This document shows positions 1 to 7,527 of a stretch of 64,000 nucleotides of DNA, in pieces (the first letter of the stretch is position 1; each line of letters starts with the position of its first letter). The stretch lies in contig NZ_CP041687.1 of NCBI RefSeq assembly GCF_007362475.1, forward strand, positions 1,364,001 to 1,428,000. The letters are read 5' to 3'. The notes beneath the pieces are model-generated. The model was not told where the DNA came from, ran no database searches, and saw nothing but the letters and a program-made list of their open reading frames with translations. This DNA comes from Chryseobacterium sp. SNU WT5. Its GTDB lineage: Bacteria > Bacteroidota > Bacteroidia > Flavobacteriales > Weeksellaceae. A program made the position numbers and the translations under genes.

Positions 1-450
1 TCTTCCTCCAACATTAACATAATCAAGGTTAAAATAATAATTATATCCGTTGTTATAAGCACTTGAGTTACTGATTGGATTATTTTTAGCAGTATATAGG
101 AATCCTTTAAAAGTAGCGTCATCAGAATTAAGGTCATCCGCTACACCTCTTATTTCTCTTGTTATTGCCCCTCCATAATTTAAATTCCAGTTATATCCTA
201 CATAATTACTTTTTTTACTTGGAATAAATCCCGATGAATTATAGCTTAACGTAACATTATTTTTTTCACTAGAAAAAATAGGGATTTGTAAATCTAGTCC
301 ACCTGTAAATAAATTGACTGGTATATTACCAAACCTTTCCATATCGGATGTTTCAGGAGCTTTTGGTAATGTTGGCACATATGAAGCTGAAGATTGTCCT
401 AAAATCTTTAAGCTAATTAAAAATAAATTTAGAATTAATATTCTCTTCAT
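1..450 (-). CDS. RHS/SpvB-like giant protein, N-terminal 150 residues (runs off the window)
   Basis: Reading from the ATG at 450 towards base 1 gives 150 open codons with no stop, so the gene continues beyond the window. The product begins with a signal peptide (MKRILILNLFLISLKILG, then QSSASYVPTLPKAPETSDM). It continues with a stretch like FGNIPVNLFTGGLDLQIPIF and VTLSYNSSGF, then a GYNWNLNYGGAITREIRG-type segment. This layout is typical of the N-terminus of large secreted RHS-repeat/SpvB-like proteins of Flavobacteriia. The start lies 2 bp after the stop of the upstream T9SS gene, so the two are probably co-transcribed. In related proteins the unseen part holds YD repeats and a variable C-terminal toxin or effector; that cannot be judged here. 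The family assignment is by recognition of the N-terminal pattern only. Confidence 0.65.
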   Translation of the reverse strand, partial: MKRILILNLFLISLKILGQSSASYVPTLPKAPETSDMERFGNIPVNLFTGGLDLQIPIFSSEKNNVTLSYNSSGFIPSKKSNYVGYNWNLNYGGAITREIRGVADDLNSDDATFKGFLYTAKNNPISNSSAYNNGYNYYFNLDYVNVGGR

Positions 451-452
451 GT

Positions 453-2057
453 CTATTTCTTAATTAATTTAGAGTTAGCAGTTTTATTTGTATCTGTTTT
501 TATCGTCACAAGATAAGCTCCCTGGATAAGATTCTGTGTATTCATTTTAGTCACCTTATTCTTGGTTGTTATCATTTGCAGCTGTCGTCCACTCATATCA
601 TGTAGGGTGATCTCCGCATCTTTTGTAAAGTTTAATCCGATCTCCACATAACAATAATCTTCTACAGGATTTGGATATATTTTTAGTTCCTGCTGTTCCA
701 TTAATCGCTCCACCTCTTTATCCGCCAGTTTCATTATTTTCCAGGCTTCCTGTCCTATTTCGGGTGTGGAAGTTCCCGCCAATATATAGGAGCCATCGTT
801 TTGCAACTTTACATCAACTAATCGTTCCTCTTGATTTTTCGACTTCCCTTCAATATGTTTGCGCCAAACTTCATCTCCATTTGCATCCAGATACAACATC
901 CAAAAAGTCTCTTCATCCTGTTTAATTCGTTGATCAGCCTTTGTGTAGCCACCAATTAAAAAACCTTTTGTTTTTTGACCTCCTGCTTCACTCAACATAT
1001 TTTGACTCATTAACACATCTTTATTTCCAAGGGAATAAGATTTTTGCCATAATTCTTCCCCATCTTCATTCAGAGCGACAAACCACAAATCCACACCTTC
1101 TTTATTAGAAGTCTGCTTATTTCCGGATCTGGAGGAATGACTTTCACCACCTATTAAAAATCCATGCTCAAAAACGGAGAGTGTTTTTAAACGGTCATCA
1201 TCTTTACCACCTAAGTTTTTCTGCCACTGTATTGCTCCTTCCTTACTGAATTTTACCACCCAATAATCTCCTTCTCCGTAATTATCAGTTGATTTGGCTA
1301 CCGCCTTTACTGCGGAAGATTTTTCTGTAAAGTCACTGTTTGCTGCTGATAAAAAAGATTGTCCACTTCGGGAATATAAGCCGACTAGCACTCCCCCATC
1401 ATTAGTGGATATTATGTCCTGCACCTCATCGGTACCCGCTCCTCCGAAGATTAGTTGTGAAATTAACTTACCTGATTTGTCTAATTTTAATATAATAGCA
1501 TCCTGTTCTCCAAATCCTGCGGAGGCTCCACTAATGTCTCCTGCGATAAAATAACCCAAATCCCTCGACTGAATCACTGCCTTCGCAACTTCATTTTTGG
1601 AAGTTCCTATCGTTTTTTGCCACTCTTCTTCACCCTCCTCATTTATTTTTATCAACCAGATATCGGATCCTCCAAAGCTTTGCTCTTTCTTATCTTTGCC
1701 ATAGCTGGAATAGGAGGTGCCAGCCAATAAGAATCCACCTTCTGTTGTTGGAGCAGTAGCGGCTAGATAATCATGTTTGTCACCAGAAAAATATTTCTCC
1801 CAATTCACTCTTCCCTGTTGGTTCAGTTTCACCACATGGTAATCAAATCCAGCATTTGTCACGGATTTTCCCGCAGAACCAGGAGTGGACGATTGGATCG
1901 AACTGCCGGAGATTAGAAGCTGACCATCGGGACTTGTGGAAACTTGAGACAGGAAATCCTGACTGGCGGTGGCAAAGTCTTTTTGCCAAACAACTTGCTG
2001 TGCGGAAAACACTCCAACACCAAAAAAAGCGAAGAAGCCGAGGTAAATGTTTTTCAT
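453..2057 (-). CDS. T9SS type A sorting domain-containing repeat protein
   Basis: This 534-residue secreted protein starts with a signal peptide (MKNIYLGFFAFFGVGVFSAQ). About six or seven repeats of some 50 residues follow, each built like GGSDIWLIKINEEGEEEWQK then GGFLLAGTS, a pattern typical of beta-propeller-like proteins. The C-terminus, from about residue 462, has the Por secretion signature (KIYPNPVEDYCYVEIG, then GAYLVTI and LIKK), which targets cargo to the type IX secretion system. The ATG at 2057 is supported by the signal peptide and a TAnnTTTG box 26 bp upstream. The gene is followed after 2 bp by the RHS-like gene. An IS1595 element sits immediately upstream and may have damaged the promoter. 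Ligand and function are unknown. Confidence 0.85.
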   Translation of the reverse strand: MKNIYLGFFAFFGVGVFSAQQVVWQKDFATASQDFLSQVSTSPDGQLLISGSSIQSSTPGSAGKSVTNAGFDYHVVKLNQQGRVNWEKYFSGDKHDYLAATAPTTEGGFLLAGTSYSSYGKDKKEQSFGGSDIWLIKINEEGEEEWQKTIGTSKNEVAKAVIQSRDLGYFIAGDISGASAGFGEQDAIILKLDKSGKLISQLIFGGAGTDEVQDIISTNDGGVLVGLYSRSGQSFLSAANSDFTEKSSAVKAVAKSTDNYGEGDYWVVKFSKEGAIQWQKNLGGKDDDRLKTLSVFEHGFLIGGESHSSRSGNKQTSNKEGVDLWFVALNEDGEELWQKSYSLGNKDVLMSQNMLSEAGGQKTKGFLIGGYTKADQRIKQDEETFWMLYLDANGDEVWRKHIEGKSKNQEERLVDVKLQNDGSYILAGTSTPEIGQEAWKIMKLADKEVERLMEQQELKIYPNPVEDYCYVEIGLNFTKDAEITLHDMSGRQLQMITTKNKVTKMNTQNLIQGAYLVTIKTDTNKTANSKLIKK

Positions 2058-2082
2058 AAATATTGTGGGAATTTTCAGATTG

Positions 2083-2090
2083 CAAATATA
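2083..2090 (-). promoter_or_regulatory. Promoter -7 box (TATATTTG) of the T9SS/RHS operon
   Basis: Minus-strand TATATTTG matches the Bacteroidota -7 consensus TAnnTTTG, 26 bp upstream of the ATG at 2057. The region where a TTG -33 box is expected (17-23 bp further upstream) falls on the IS1595 end at 2109, and no TTG is present there. The native -33 may have been removed by the insertion. Confidence 0.5.
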
Positions 2091-2108
2091 TTTCGATTTA
2101 ATTTATTA

Positions 2109-3090
2109 ATGTATATCCGTTTTTCATCATACTCCTGTAATGCTTGCTATCACAAGTCTATCGAACAGTTTATCTTCAAAATATCTCCGATTTAACTTAT
2201 AAACAAACTCATTTAGATAAAGTTGAAGGTTTTTGCGTTTTATTTTGTGGTAATTTCCTAATAAATTCCTTTTCGCATTACTGATAAATATGTGAACCCA
2301 ACGCAAAGTATCTTTTGTAGTTTCTTTCGAAGATTTTTCTGAAATATGAATTTCTACAAGTTGTGATATATCAACATATGACGTGCTTTGATCTGTAAAA
2401 ACTATGCTGGATTCTGCCAAAGATTCTTTAATAGTCTCATTAATTCCCTCTGCTGTATGATCTTCTAATACTATTGCTTTAAAATATCTACAAGATTTCG
2501 ATGATTCTCCTGTTTCTATATTTTCTAATGGCGTAGATTCCGCCATCACTGCAACATTTTGCTTTCCAACTGCTCCTCTTCCACGAATTCCTTTCTCTTG
2601 TTCCAATTCTGTAGATTCAACTGTAAAATACCCTTCATCCATTTCAATCATGCCCTCTAAAGTGTATCTTTCATCTCGTTTTCCCATCGCTTTTCTCAAT
2701 TTGTGCATCATGGCCCAAACTGGCTCATAGCGCTTCAAACCTAATTGTCTTTGCATTTCTTTAGCAGAAAATCCTTTTTTTGTTGCACTCATCAAAAACA
2801 TCGCTTTATACCAAACTAGAAAGGACAAATTAGAATTTTCCATGATGGTTCCACTTCGTAATGAAGTTCGCTTTCTACAAGATTTACACTCGTAACTTAA
2901 TCTGCTTTTAATCCAAAAAAAATCAGTTTTTCCGCACTTGCAGGAAACACCAATTTTGTCACGTTCTGCTTGGAAATGAGATATACAATCCTCTTCACTG
3001 CTAAACTCTACGCCAAAACTAAAAATATTCATCTCAATTATTTAATTATCAAACAAATATACGGAATTATGGGAAGTTACGGACATACAT
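2109..3090 (-). mobile_element. IS1595-family (ISXO2-like) insertion sequence
   Basis: A single transposase gene is bracketed by an imperfect 12-bp terminal inverted repeat: ATGTATATCCGT at 2109-2120 and, inverted, ATGTATGTCCGT at 3079-3090 (11 of 12 identical). Total length is about 980 bp. The ends are assigned from these repeats. No clean 8-bp target duplication is visible in the AT-rich flanks (ATTTATTA versus ATTATTTT), so the exact ends or an intact duplication remain uncertain. The transposase frame is full length, so the element could be active. Confidence 0.7.
2127..3032 (-). CDS. IS1595-family transposase
   Basis: The 301-residue transposase has an N-terminal zinc ribbon (CKCG near residue 33, then CKSCRKRTS). 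It continues with a helix-turn-helix-like segment (SAKEMQRQLGLKRYEPVWAM) and an ISXO2-type catalytic core. The likely catalytic acids lie in MIEMDEGYF (about residue 132) and IVFTDQSTSY, and the C-terminal motif is HIFISNAKRNLLGNYH. Length and order match ISXO2-like transposases. The ATG at 3032 gives the complete zinc ribbon. No frameshift or internal stop is present. Confidence 0.88.
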   Translation of the reverse strand: MNIFSFGVEFSSEEDCISHFQAERDKIGVSCKCGKTDFFWIKSRLSYECKSCRKRTSLRSGTIMENSNLSFLVWYKAMFLMSATKKGFSAKEMQRQLGLKRYEPVWAMMHKLRKAMGKRDERYTLEGMIEMDEGYFTVESTELEQEKGIRGRGAVGKQNVAVMAESTPLENIETGESSKSCRYFKAIVLEDHTAEGINETIKESLAESSIVFTDQSTSYVDISQLVEIHISEKSSKETTKDTLRWVHIFISNAKRNLLGNYHKIKRKNLQLYLNEFVYKLNRRYFEDKLFDRLVIASITGV

Positions 3091-3141
3091 ATTATTTTTA
3101 ACTCAATCGATCTTGATTGTTGAAAATAATAAATTAAATAT

Positions 3142-3171
3142 AAAAAATCTCACCAGGAAGCGAGATTTTTT
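3142..3171 (-). terminator. Terminator downstream of tRNA-Val
   Basis: The hairpin AAAAAATCTC / GAGATTTTTT with a 10-base loop lies directly after the 3' end of the minus-strand tRNA-Val(GAC). Confidence 0.6.
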
Positions 3172-3176
3172 GAAAG

Positions 3177-3251
3177 TGGGCGGTACTGGGTTCGAACCAG
3201 TGACCTCTGCGATGTCGACGCAGCGCTCTAAACCAACTGAGCTAACTGCCC
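3177..3251 (-). tRNA. tRNA-Val (anticodon GAC)
   Basis: This 75-nt cloverleaf has acceptor strand GGGCAGT, D-arm GCTC...GAGC, anticodon stem CTGCG/CGCAG around loop TCGACAT (anticodon GAC), T-arm ACTGG-TTCGAAC-CCAGT, 3' strand ACCGCCC and discriminator A. CCA is not encoded. One acceptor pair (position 5) is an A-C mismatch. A second valine tRNA lies 42 bp upstream on the same strand. Confidence 0.93.
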
Positions 3252-3260
3252 TTAAATTAA

Positions 3261-3290
3261 AAAAAACCTCAGAATAAACTGAGGTTTTTT
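3261..3290 (-). terminator. Hairpin terminator between the two tRNA-Val genes
   Basis: The perfect stem AAAAAACCTCAG / CTGAGGTTTTTT with a 6-base loop follows tRNA-Val(TAC). It is symmetric enough to work in either direction. It suggests the two tRNAs are at least partly separate transcripts or are processed here. Confidence 0.7.
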
Positions 3291-3293
3291 GGG

Positions 3294-3368
3294 TGGGCCC
3301 TGAGGGATTCGAACCCCCGACCCTCTCGGTGTAAACGAGATGCTCTGAACCAACTGAGCTAAGAGCCC
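3294..3368 (-). tRNA. tRNA-Val (anticodon TAC)
   Basis: This 75-nt cloverleaf has acceptor GGGCTCT pairing with AGGGCCC through one G-T pair, D-arm GCTC...GAGC, anticodon stem TCTCG/CGAGA around TTTACAC (anticodon TAC), T-arm with GTTCGAATC and discriminator A. CCA is not encoded. It is the major valine isoacceptor, reading GTA/GTG/GTT codons. Confidence 0.94.
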
Positions 3369-3419
3369 GATCAAATTTTGAAGTATCAAATTTTGGTTCG
3401 GCAAATGTACAAAAAATTT

Positions 3420-4658
3420 CTAATGTTCCAAATTTTTTTCTAAAAATTCTCCAACGATAAAGTTGCTGCCACCTATAAAAATCATTTCCTCTTTTTTAAG
3501 TTGTTGTTTTGCAAAAAGATAGGCTTCATCTACAGTAGAAAAAATTTTGTAATTTATTTTTGATTTTTTTAATAAATTCTCATAATCTTCAGGATGGCGC
3601 CCTCGGTTAACCTTAGGTTTTACAAAATGGAACACTGCATGAACTGGAAGAATCTGTAAAACTTCATCAATGTTTTTTTCAGCAACAAATCCTAAGATGA
3701 TATGTTTAAACTTTGGAATGGAATCAAGCTGCGCAAAAACCTGCTCCAAACCTGCCTGATTGTGAGCGGTATCACAGATAATCAGTGGATCTTGGGAAAA
3801 CTCAAACCAGCGACCAATGAAGTTGGTGTTTTTATATACGTTCAAAAGCCCTTTTTCTATATTCTCATTAGAGACTTGTACCCCCAGTTGTTGTAATTCT
3901 GCAATCAAAGCTAATACGACTTTGATATTTTTCTGTTGATAATTGCCTTTTAGATCAGATTCTAGATCTGTTGTAATTGTAGATGCGTCTACGAATCGTG
4001 CATTTTGTTTTGCTGCTGTTGTTTTAATGATCGTAGTGACGATGGGATTTTCGGCACCAGAAATAATGGGAATGTTTGGTTTAATTATCCCTGCCTTTTC
4101 GAAAGAAATTTCTTCAATTGTATTTCCTAATACATCCTGATGATCCAAAGCGACATTGGTAATGGCAGAAATCATGGGCAAAATGATATTGGTAGAATCT
4201 AATCGGCCACCTAGACCGACTTCAATAATCGCGTAATCTACTTTCTTTTTATGAAAATATTCGAAAGCCATGATCGTCGTAAACTCAAAGAAAGAAGGTG
4301 AGATTTCCTCAGGTAGATTTCTTAATTTCTCAATAAATTGATAAACAAATTCTTTGTCACAGTTCGCACCATTTACTTTTATTCTTTCTGTAAAATCAAT
4401 GAGATGTGGCGAGTTATATAGTCCTACATTGTAACCAGCTTCCTGCAGGACAGAGGCAAGCATGTTACTTGTGGACCCTTTGCCGTTGGTCCCACCAATG
4501 TGAATAGTTTTTAATTGCTCTTGAGGATTTCCAAACAAGTCACAAAGTTTTCTGATGTTATACAAGCCTGGTTTATAGGCTTTCTGACCATCGTTTTGGT
4601 AATTCGCAAGTTGTGCGAAAAGCCAATGAATCGCTTCCTCGTATTGTTCATTTGTCAT
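3420..4658 (-). CDS. folC: Bifunctional dihydrofolate synthase / folylpolyglutamate synthase
   Basis: FolC is an ATP-dependent Mur-type ligase that adds glutamate to dihydropteroate and then to tetrahydrofolates. The 412-residue product has the P-loop HIGGTNGKGST at about residues 53-63, the Mur-ligase segments VGLGGRLDSTN and ITNVALDHQDVLG, and the C-terminal domain starting near ICDTAHNQAG. Length is normal. The ATG at 4658 matches the usual family N-terminus (MTNEQYEEAIHWLFAQL). It lies downstream of tonB/exbD/exbB on the same strand but is separated by a 190-bp gap, so it probably has its own promoter. Confidence 0.95.
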   Translation of the reverse strand: MTNEQYEEAIHWLFAQLANYQNDGQKAYKPGLYNIRKLCDLFGNPQEQLKTIHIGGTNGKGSTSNMLASVLQEAGYNVGLYNSPHLIDFTERIKVNGANCDKEFVYQFIEKLRNLPEEISPSFFEFTTIMAFEYFHKKKVDYAIIEVGLGGRLDSTNIILPMISAITNVALDHQDVLGNTIEEISFEKAGIIKPNIPIISGAENPIVTTIIKTTAAKQNARFVDASTITTDLESDLKGNYQQKNIKVVLALIAELQQLGVQVSNENIEKGLLNVYKNTNFIGRWFEFSQDPLIICDTAHNQAGLEQVFAQLDSIPKFKHIILGFVAEKNIDEVLQILPVHAVFHFVKPKVNRGRHPEDYENLLKKSKINYKIFSTVDEAYLFAKQQLKKEEMIFIGGSNFIVGEFLEKNLEH

Positions 4659-4848
4659 GGTACAAAAATCCTAAAAGTTTTGATTATTTAAAAGTAATTT
4701 GTTTTAATTATGCTCTTTATTCGACGTGGATAATGCGACCCGACTGAAGCGGAGCTCTTTTTATAAATAAAAATGCGGCTGGAAAAGCAATGGATTATTT
4801 TATAAAAAAGCGGGAGTGAAAGGCGGAAAATTGTCGCCCAAAAAAACC
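4659..4848. other. Intergenic stretch with a higher-GC decayed-looking segment
   Basis: No gene is seen. Around 4725-4832 the base composition rises and short coding-like runs occur in different plus-strand frames (DPTEAELFL, then AAGKAMDYFIKKRE), each ended by a stop. I read this as a degenerate dispersed repeat or a decayed fragment, not a gene. The folC promoter should lie near 4660-4710. Confidence 0.3.
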
Positions 4849-5688
4849 TTAAAAAGTAATGCTGTAAGTCCCTGTAGAAGAGGTGCTTGCTCTTTCAGCT
4901 TTCACATAAGTCTTGACCCACTTTACAGAACTTGAAACAACACAGGGATCCGATACGCCACTTAATCGCCTGGCAGAAACCACATTACCTGCTTTGTCGA
5001 CTGTGTAAGATACATTGATCGTTCCACTTGCAGAACAATTATTAGCGGGCTGCGCACCACCACGGCCCATAGTACCTGGAATAAATCCAATGAGTTTTCG
5101 GTCAATACCAATTTTACTATCTCCATTTCCGTCGCCACCTAATGGATCACCTAAATTTCCTGCAGTGTCTTTGTTTCCTTGCGTTCCGGGTTTTGTACCG
5201 CGACCTTTCAATAGGTTTCCAATGGCTGCATTTCCTTTTCCATCTCCATTTCCTGTTTTAGAATTGGGTGTGGCTGCTTTTGAAGCTGTTGTTTTGCTCG
5301 GTATTTTTTTACTAGTGGTTACTTTGTTTTGCGTTTTATTAGGACTCGCTTTGTCGGCTTTGGTTACACTGGTTACAGGATTAGTTCCGGTAATCATCTT
5401 TTCTTTTACGATAGGCTTAGCTTCCTCAATTACGGGTTGGGTCTCTGCAGCTTCGTTATTTGTAGCTAGACTCCCTTCTTCATTCGCAGGCTCTTCGATT
5501 TGGGCTCCTTCTCGGTTATCTCCAAAATTGATAAGCATGGTGGTAACTTCTTCCGGCTTTTCGGTGATTTTAGTGAACTTATAAAAGAAAATTCCTAGAA
5601 AAATCAATAGTGAGATCAACAACGTCAGGAGGAGGCTGTTTCTTCGGTCTTTATCTTCGTTTCTTTTATGTTGAACGGTATAATGCAT
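4849..5688 (-). CDS. TonB-like energy transducer protein
   Basis: This 279-residue protein has a short cytoplasmic N-terminus and one transmembrane helix (about residues 19-37). A long periplasmic linker rich in Lys, Thr, Pro, Gly and Asn follows (about 60-200). The C-terminal domain (about 205-279) contains VSYTVDKAGNVVSARRLSGVSDPCVVSSSVKWV, resembling TonB/TolA C-terminal domains. Lying just after exbB and exbD, it probably couples the proton channel to outer-membrane receptors. The linker is low in complexity, which creates a long spurious open frame on the other strand. TonB versus TolA-like specificity cannot be settled from sequence alone. Confidence 0.8.
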   Translation of the reverse strand: MHYTVQHKRNEDKDRRNSLLLTLLISLLIFLGIFFYKFTKITEKPEEVTTMLINFGDNREGAQIEEPANEEGSLATNNEAAETQPVIEEAKPIVKEKMITGTNPVTSVTKADKASPNKTQNKVTTSKKIPSKTTASKAATPNSKTGNGDGKGNAAIGNLLKGRGTKPGTQGNKDTAGNLGDPLGGDGNGDSKIGIDRKLIGFIPGTMGRGGAQPANNCSASGTINVSYTVDKAGNVVSARRLSGVSDPCVVSSSVKWVKTYVKAERASTSSTGTYSITF

Positions 5689-5723
5689 TTCTACGGACTT
5701 CCTTGATTTAAAATAATGGCAAC

Positions 5724-6122
5724 TTAATTTTCCTGGGTTGTTGCAATAGCCAGATTATACTGGTGACTTTCTGCAATTCCCATCACAAAAACTACATCTT
5801 TATGTTTGGTATTTTCATCAGCACGAATAGTAAATGAAGGTTTCTCTACGTCTTTTAATGTATTGACCAAATATTCTTCAAGCTGTTCTTTTGGGATCTC
5901 CTTATCATTTACAAAATACCTGCCGTCTTCTTTGATGGTCACCACTGAAGGATCCTGAACACTTGGATTGTTAGCGGTGGCTTTTGGCAATTTCACATCT
6001 ATTGCGCTTTGACTGATGGCAGAACTCGTGATCATAAAGAAAATCAACAACAGAAAAATAATATCCGTCATCGATGCCATACTGAACTCGGCATTGACTC
6101 TGTTTTTTCTCTTTAATTCCAT
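5724..6122 (-). CDS. exbD: Biopolymer transporter ExbD/TolR family
   Basis: This 132-residue inner-membrane protein has one transmembrane helix near the N-terminus (about residues 15-34, MASMTDIIFLLLIFFMITSS). That helix carries the conserved proton-responsive Asp in MTDIIF. A periplasmic domain follows, with VKLPKA and VTIKEDGRYFVNDKEI. The start codon overlaps the exbB stop (TAATG), indicating translational coupling. It forms the stator channel with ExbB. Confidence 0.93.
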   Translation of the reverse strand: MELKRKNRVNAEFSMASMTDIIFLLLIFFMITSSAISQSAIDVKLPKATANNPSVQDPSVVTIKEDGRYFVNDKEIPKEQLEEYLVNTLKDVEKPSFTIRADENTKHKDVVFVMGIAESHQYNLAIATTQEN

Positions 6123-6802
6123 TATAATGGGGTATTTAAGGTATCCAGAAATTCATTCACATGGGTTTGAATTTTTAAAACCAGACGATCTACATTGGTT
6201 ACCAAAATATTATAAAAAAAGTAGGCTGGGATTCCTACGAATAAACCAACTGCAGTGGTTGCCATCGCGGTATAGATTCCCGATGCCAATAACTTTGGGC
6301 TAACTGCACCGGTTACATTTGAGATTTCGAAGAACGCCATGATCATCCCGACAACTGTTCCTAAAAATCCTAGCATTGGAGCTGCACCAGATGCAGACGC
6401 TAAAATGTTGAGATTCTTTTCCAGTTTCGAAACTTCTAACTGACCTTGATTTTGCATCGCGTTGGAAATATCAGAAATAGGTCTTCCTATTCTAGCTAAG
6501 CCTTTCTCAATCATTCTTGCCTCTGGGGAATCAATGGTTTTGCAATAGTCGATTGCTGTTGTGATCTTGCCTTCCTGTACGAAATCCTTAATGTTTTCTA
6601 AAAAATTTGGAGTTTGCTTGGATGCTCTTTTAATGAAAAAAAATCTTTCTAAGAAGATATACAATGCTAAAATCCCCAGTAGAAAAATTGCAATCATAAT
6701 AATATTTCCGACAAGGCCTCCTCCGAAGAGAATTTCCCAAAGTGAAAAAACATGTTTTTCGGTAGTCGTGCTAATAATCTGCGTTGGAGTTTGTAAAAAC
6801 AT
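6122..6802 (-). CDS. exbB: MotA/TolQ/ExbB proton channel family protein
   Basis: This 226-residue membrane protein has a first transmembrane helix at about residues 29-52 and a cytoplasmic segment with the family motif EARMIEKGLARIG. Two C-terminal helices follow (about 135-165 and 180-210), containing APMLGFLGTVVGMIMAFFEI and AMATTAVGLFVGIPAYFFYN. It is the proton channel subunit of the Ton system and starts the exbB-exbD-tonB run, overlapping exbD by one base. Confidence 0.94.
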   Translation of the reverse strand: MFLQTPTQIISTTTEKHVFSLWEILFGGGLVGNIIMIAIFLLGILALYIFLERFFFIKRASKQTPNFLENIKDFVQEGKITTAIDYCKTIDSPEARMIEKGLARIGRPISDISNAMQNQGQLEVSKLEKNLNILASASGAAPMLGFLGTVVGMIMAFFEISNVTGAVSPKLLASGIYTAMATTAVGLFVGIPAYFFYNILVTNVDRLVLKIQTHVNEFLDTLNTPL

Positions 6803-6889
6803 ATGTTATTTAGATTTTAAAATTGAACGTCAAAATTACCTTAATATTACAGTATTTAAGGTATTTATTTAAATCTTAGAGAAAGTAAA

Positions 6890-7351
6890 CTAATCTTCGT
6901 CTACAACGATTTCGTCTTGCTTGAAATTACATTTCAATTTAAAAGGAATAGGCTGCTCAGAACCTGTGTAGAAATCGGTGATGTTCCCTTCCCAGAAAAG
7001 CTCTAACTCACCTGAAACATCATTTTTGAAAACGAGTTTGCTTTCGGTAAGAAAAACATCTTCATCATCAAAAAGATCAACAGCGGTATAATTATCAGTG
7101 TCTGCATCTTTAATCTCGAACGTTTTTCCAGCCAATTCTGCATCTTCAATAGGAAAATCGAACACGTTGATCGAGATTTGTGGGAAATTATACTGCAAAG
7201 AATCATCATCAACATGATCCAAAGAATCATCTGTAATGATTTCTACTTCCAAAAAATGCTGTGTATTACTGTAAACCGCTTTGCAATAAGTACTCTGGAT
7301 GTGGTATTTAAGGGTTTCGTCTGGATGGTAGATTTTTAAAATCCCTTTCAT
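6890..7351 (-). CDS. Uncharacterised acidic protein (153 aa)
   Basis: I do not recognise this protein. It is soluble and very acidic, with many Asp/Glu including DDSLDHVDDDSLQ and the C-terminal EIVVDED. It has no signal peptide or membrane segment and appears to be mostly beta-strand. The intact ATG, normal codon use and position 87 bp before exbB on the same strand argue for a real gene. A cytoplasmic location is inferred. Function unknown. Confidence 0.7.
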   Translation of the reverse strand: MKGILKIYHPDETLKYHIQSTYCKAVYSNTQHFLEVEIITDDSLDHVDDDSLQYNFPQISINVFDFPIEDAELAGKTFEIKDADTDNYTAVDLFDDEDVFLTESKLVFKNDVSGELELFWEGNITDFYTGSEQPIPFKLKCNFKQDEIVVDED

Positions 7352-7527
7352 TTCTAAAGAAAAATTGAGTTAAATAAGTTCTCGTTAAACTGATTGAACA
7401 AAGATAAAGAATTGATTGATTGGGCAAAATTATTTATCATATTTTTAAATGCCGACGAAAAGCTTATTTGGATTATCAATTTTTTAATAAAAAAACATTT
7501 AATTTAGCTTTCTTAAAAATATTAAAA

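Noticed and set aside
2101..3098. Target-site duplication of the IS1595 element
   Set aside because: Flanks ATTTATTA and ATTATTTT do not match; AT-rich sequence makes partial likeness meaningless.
5015..5584. Long plus-strand open frame opposite the TonB-like gene
   Set aside because: It mirrors the repetitive Lys/Thr/Gly linker codons of the minus-strand gene and has no recognisable domain or promoter.
7420..7527. N-terminal extension of the DUF885 protein from a TTG
   Set aside because: It would bury the lipoprotein signal peptide and has no family support.
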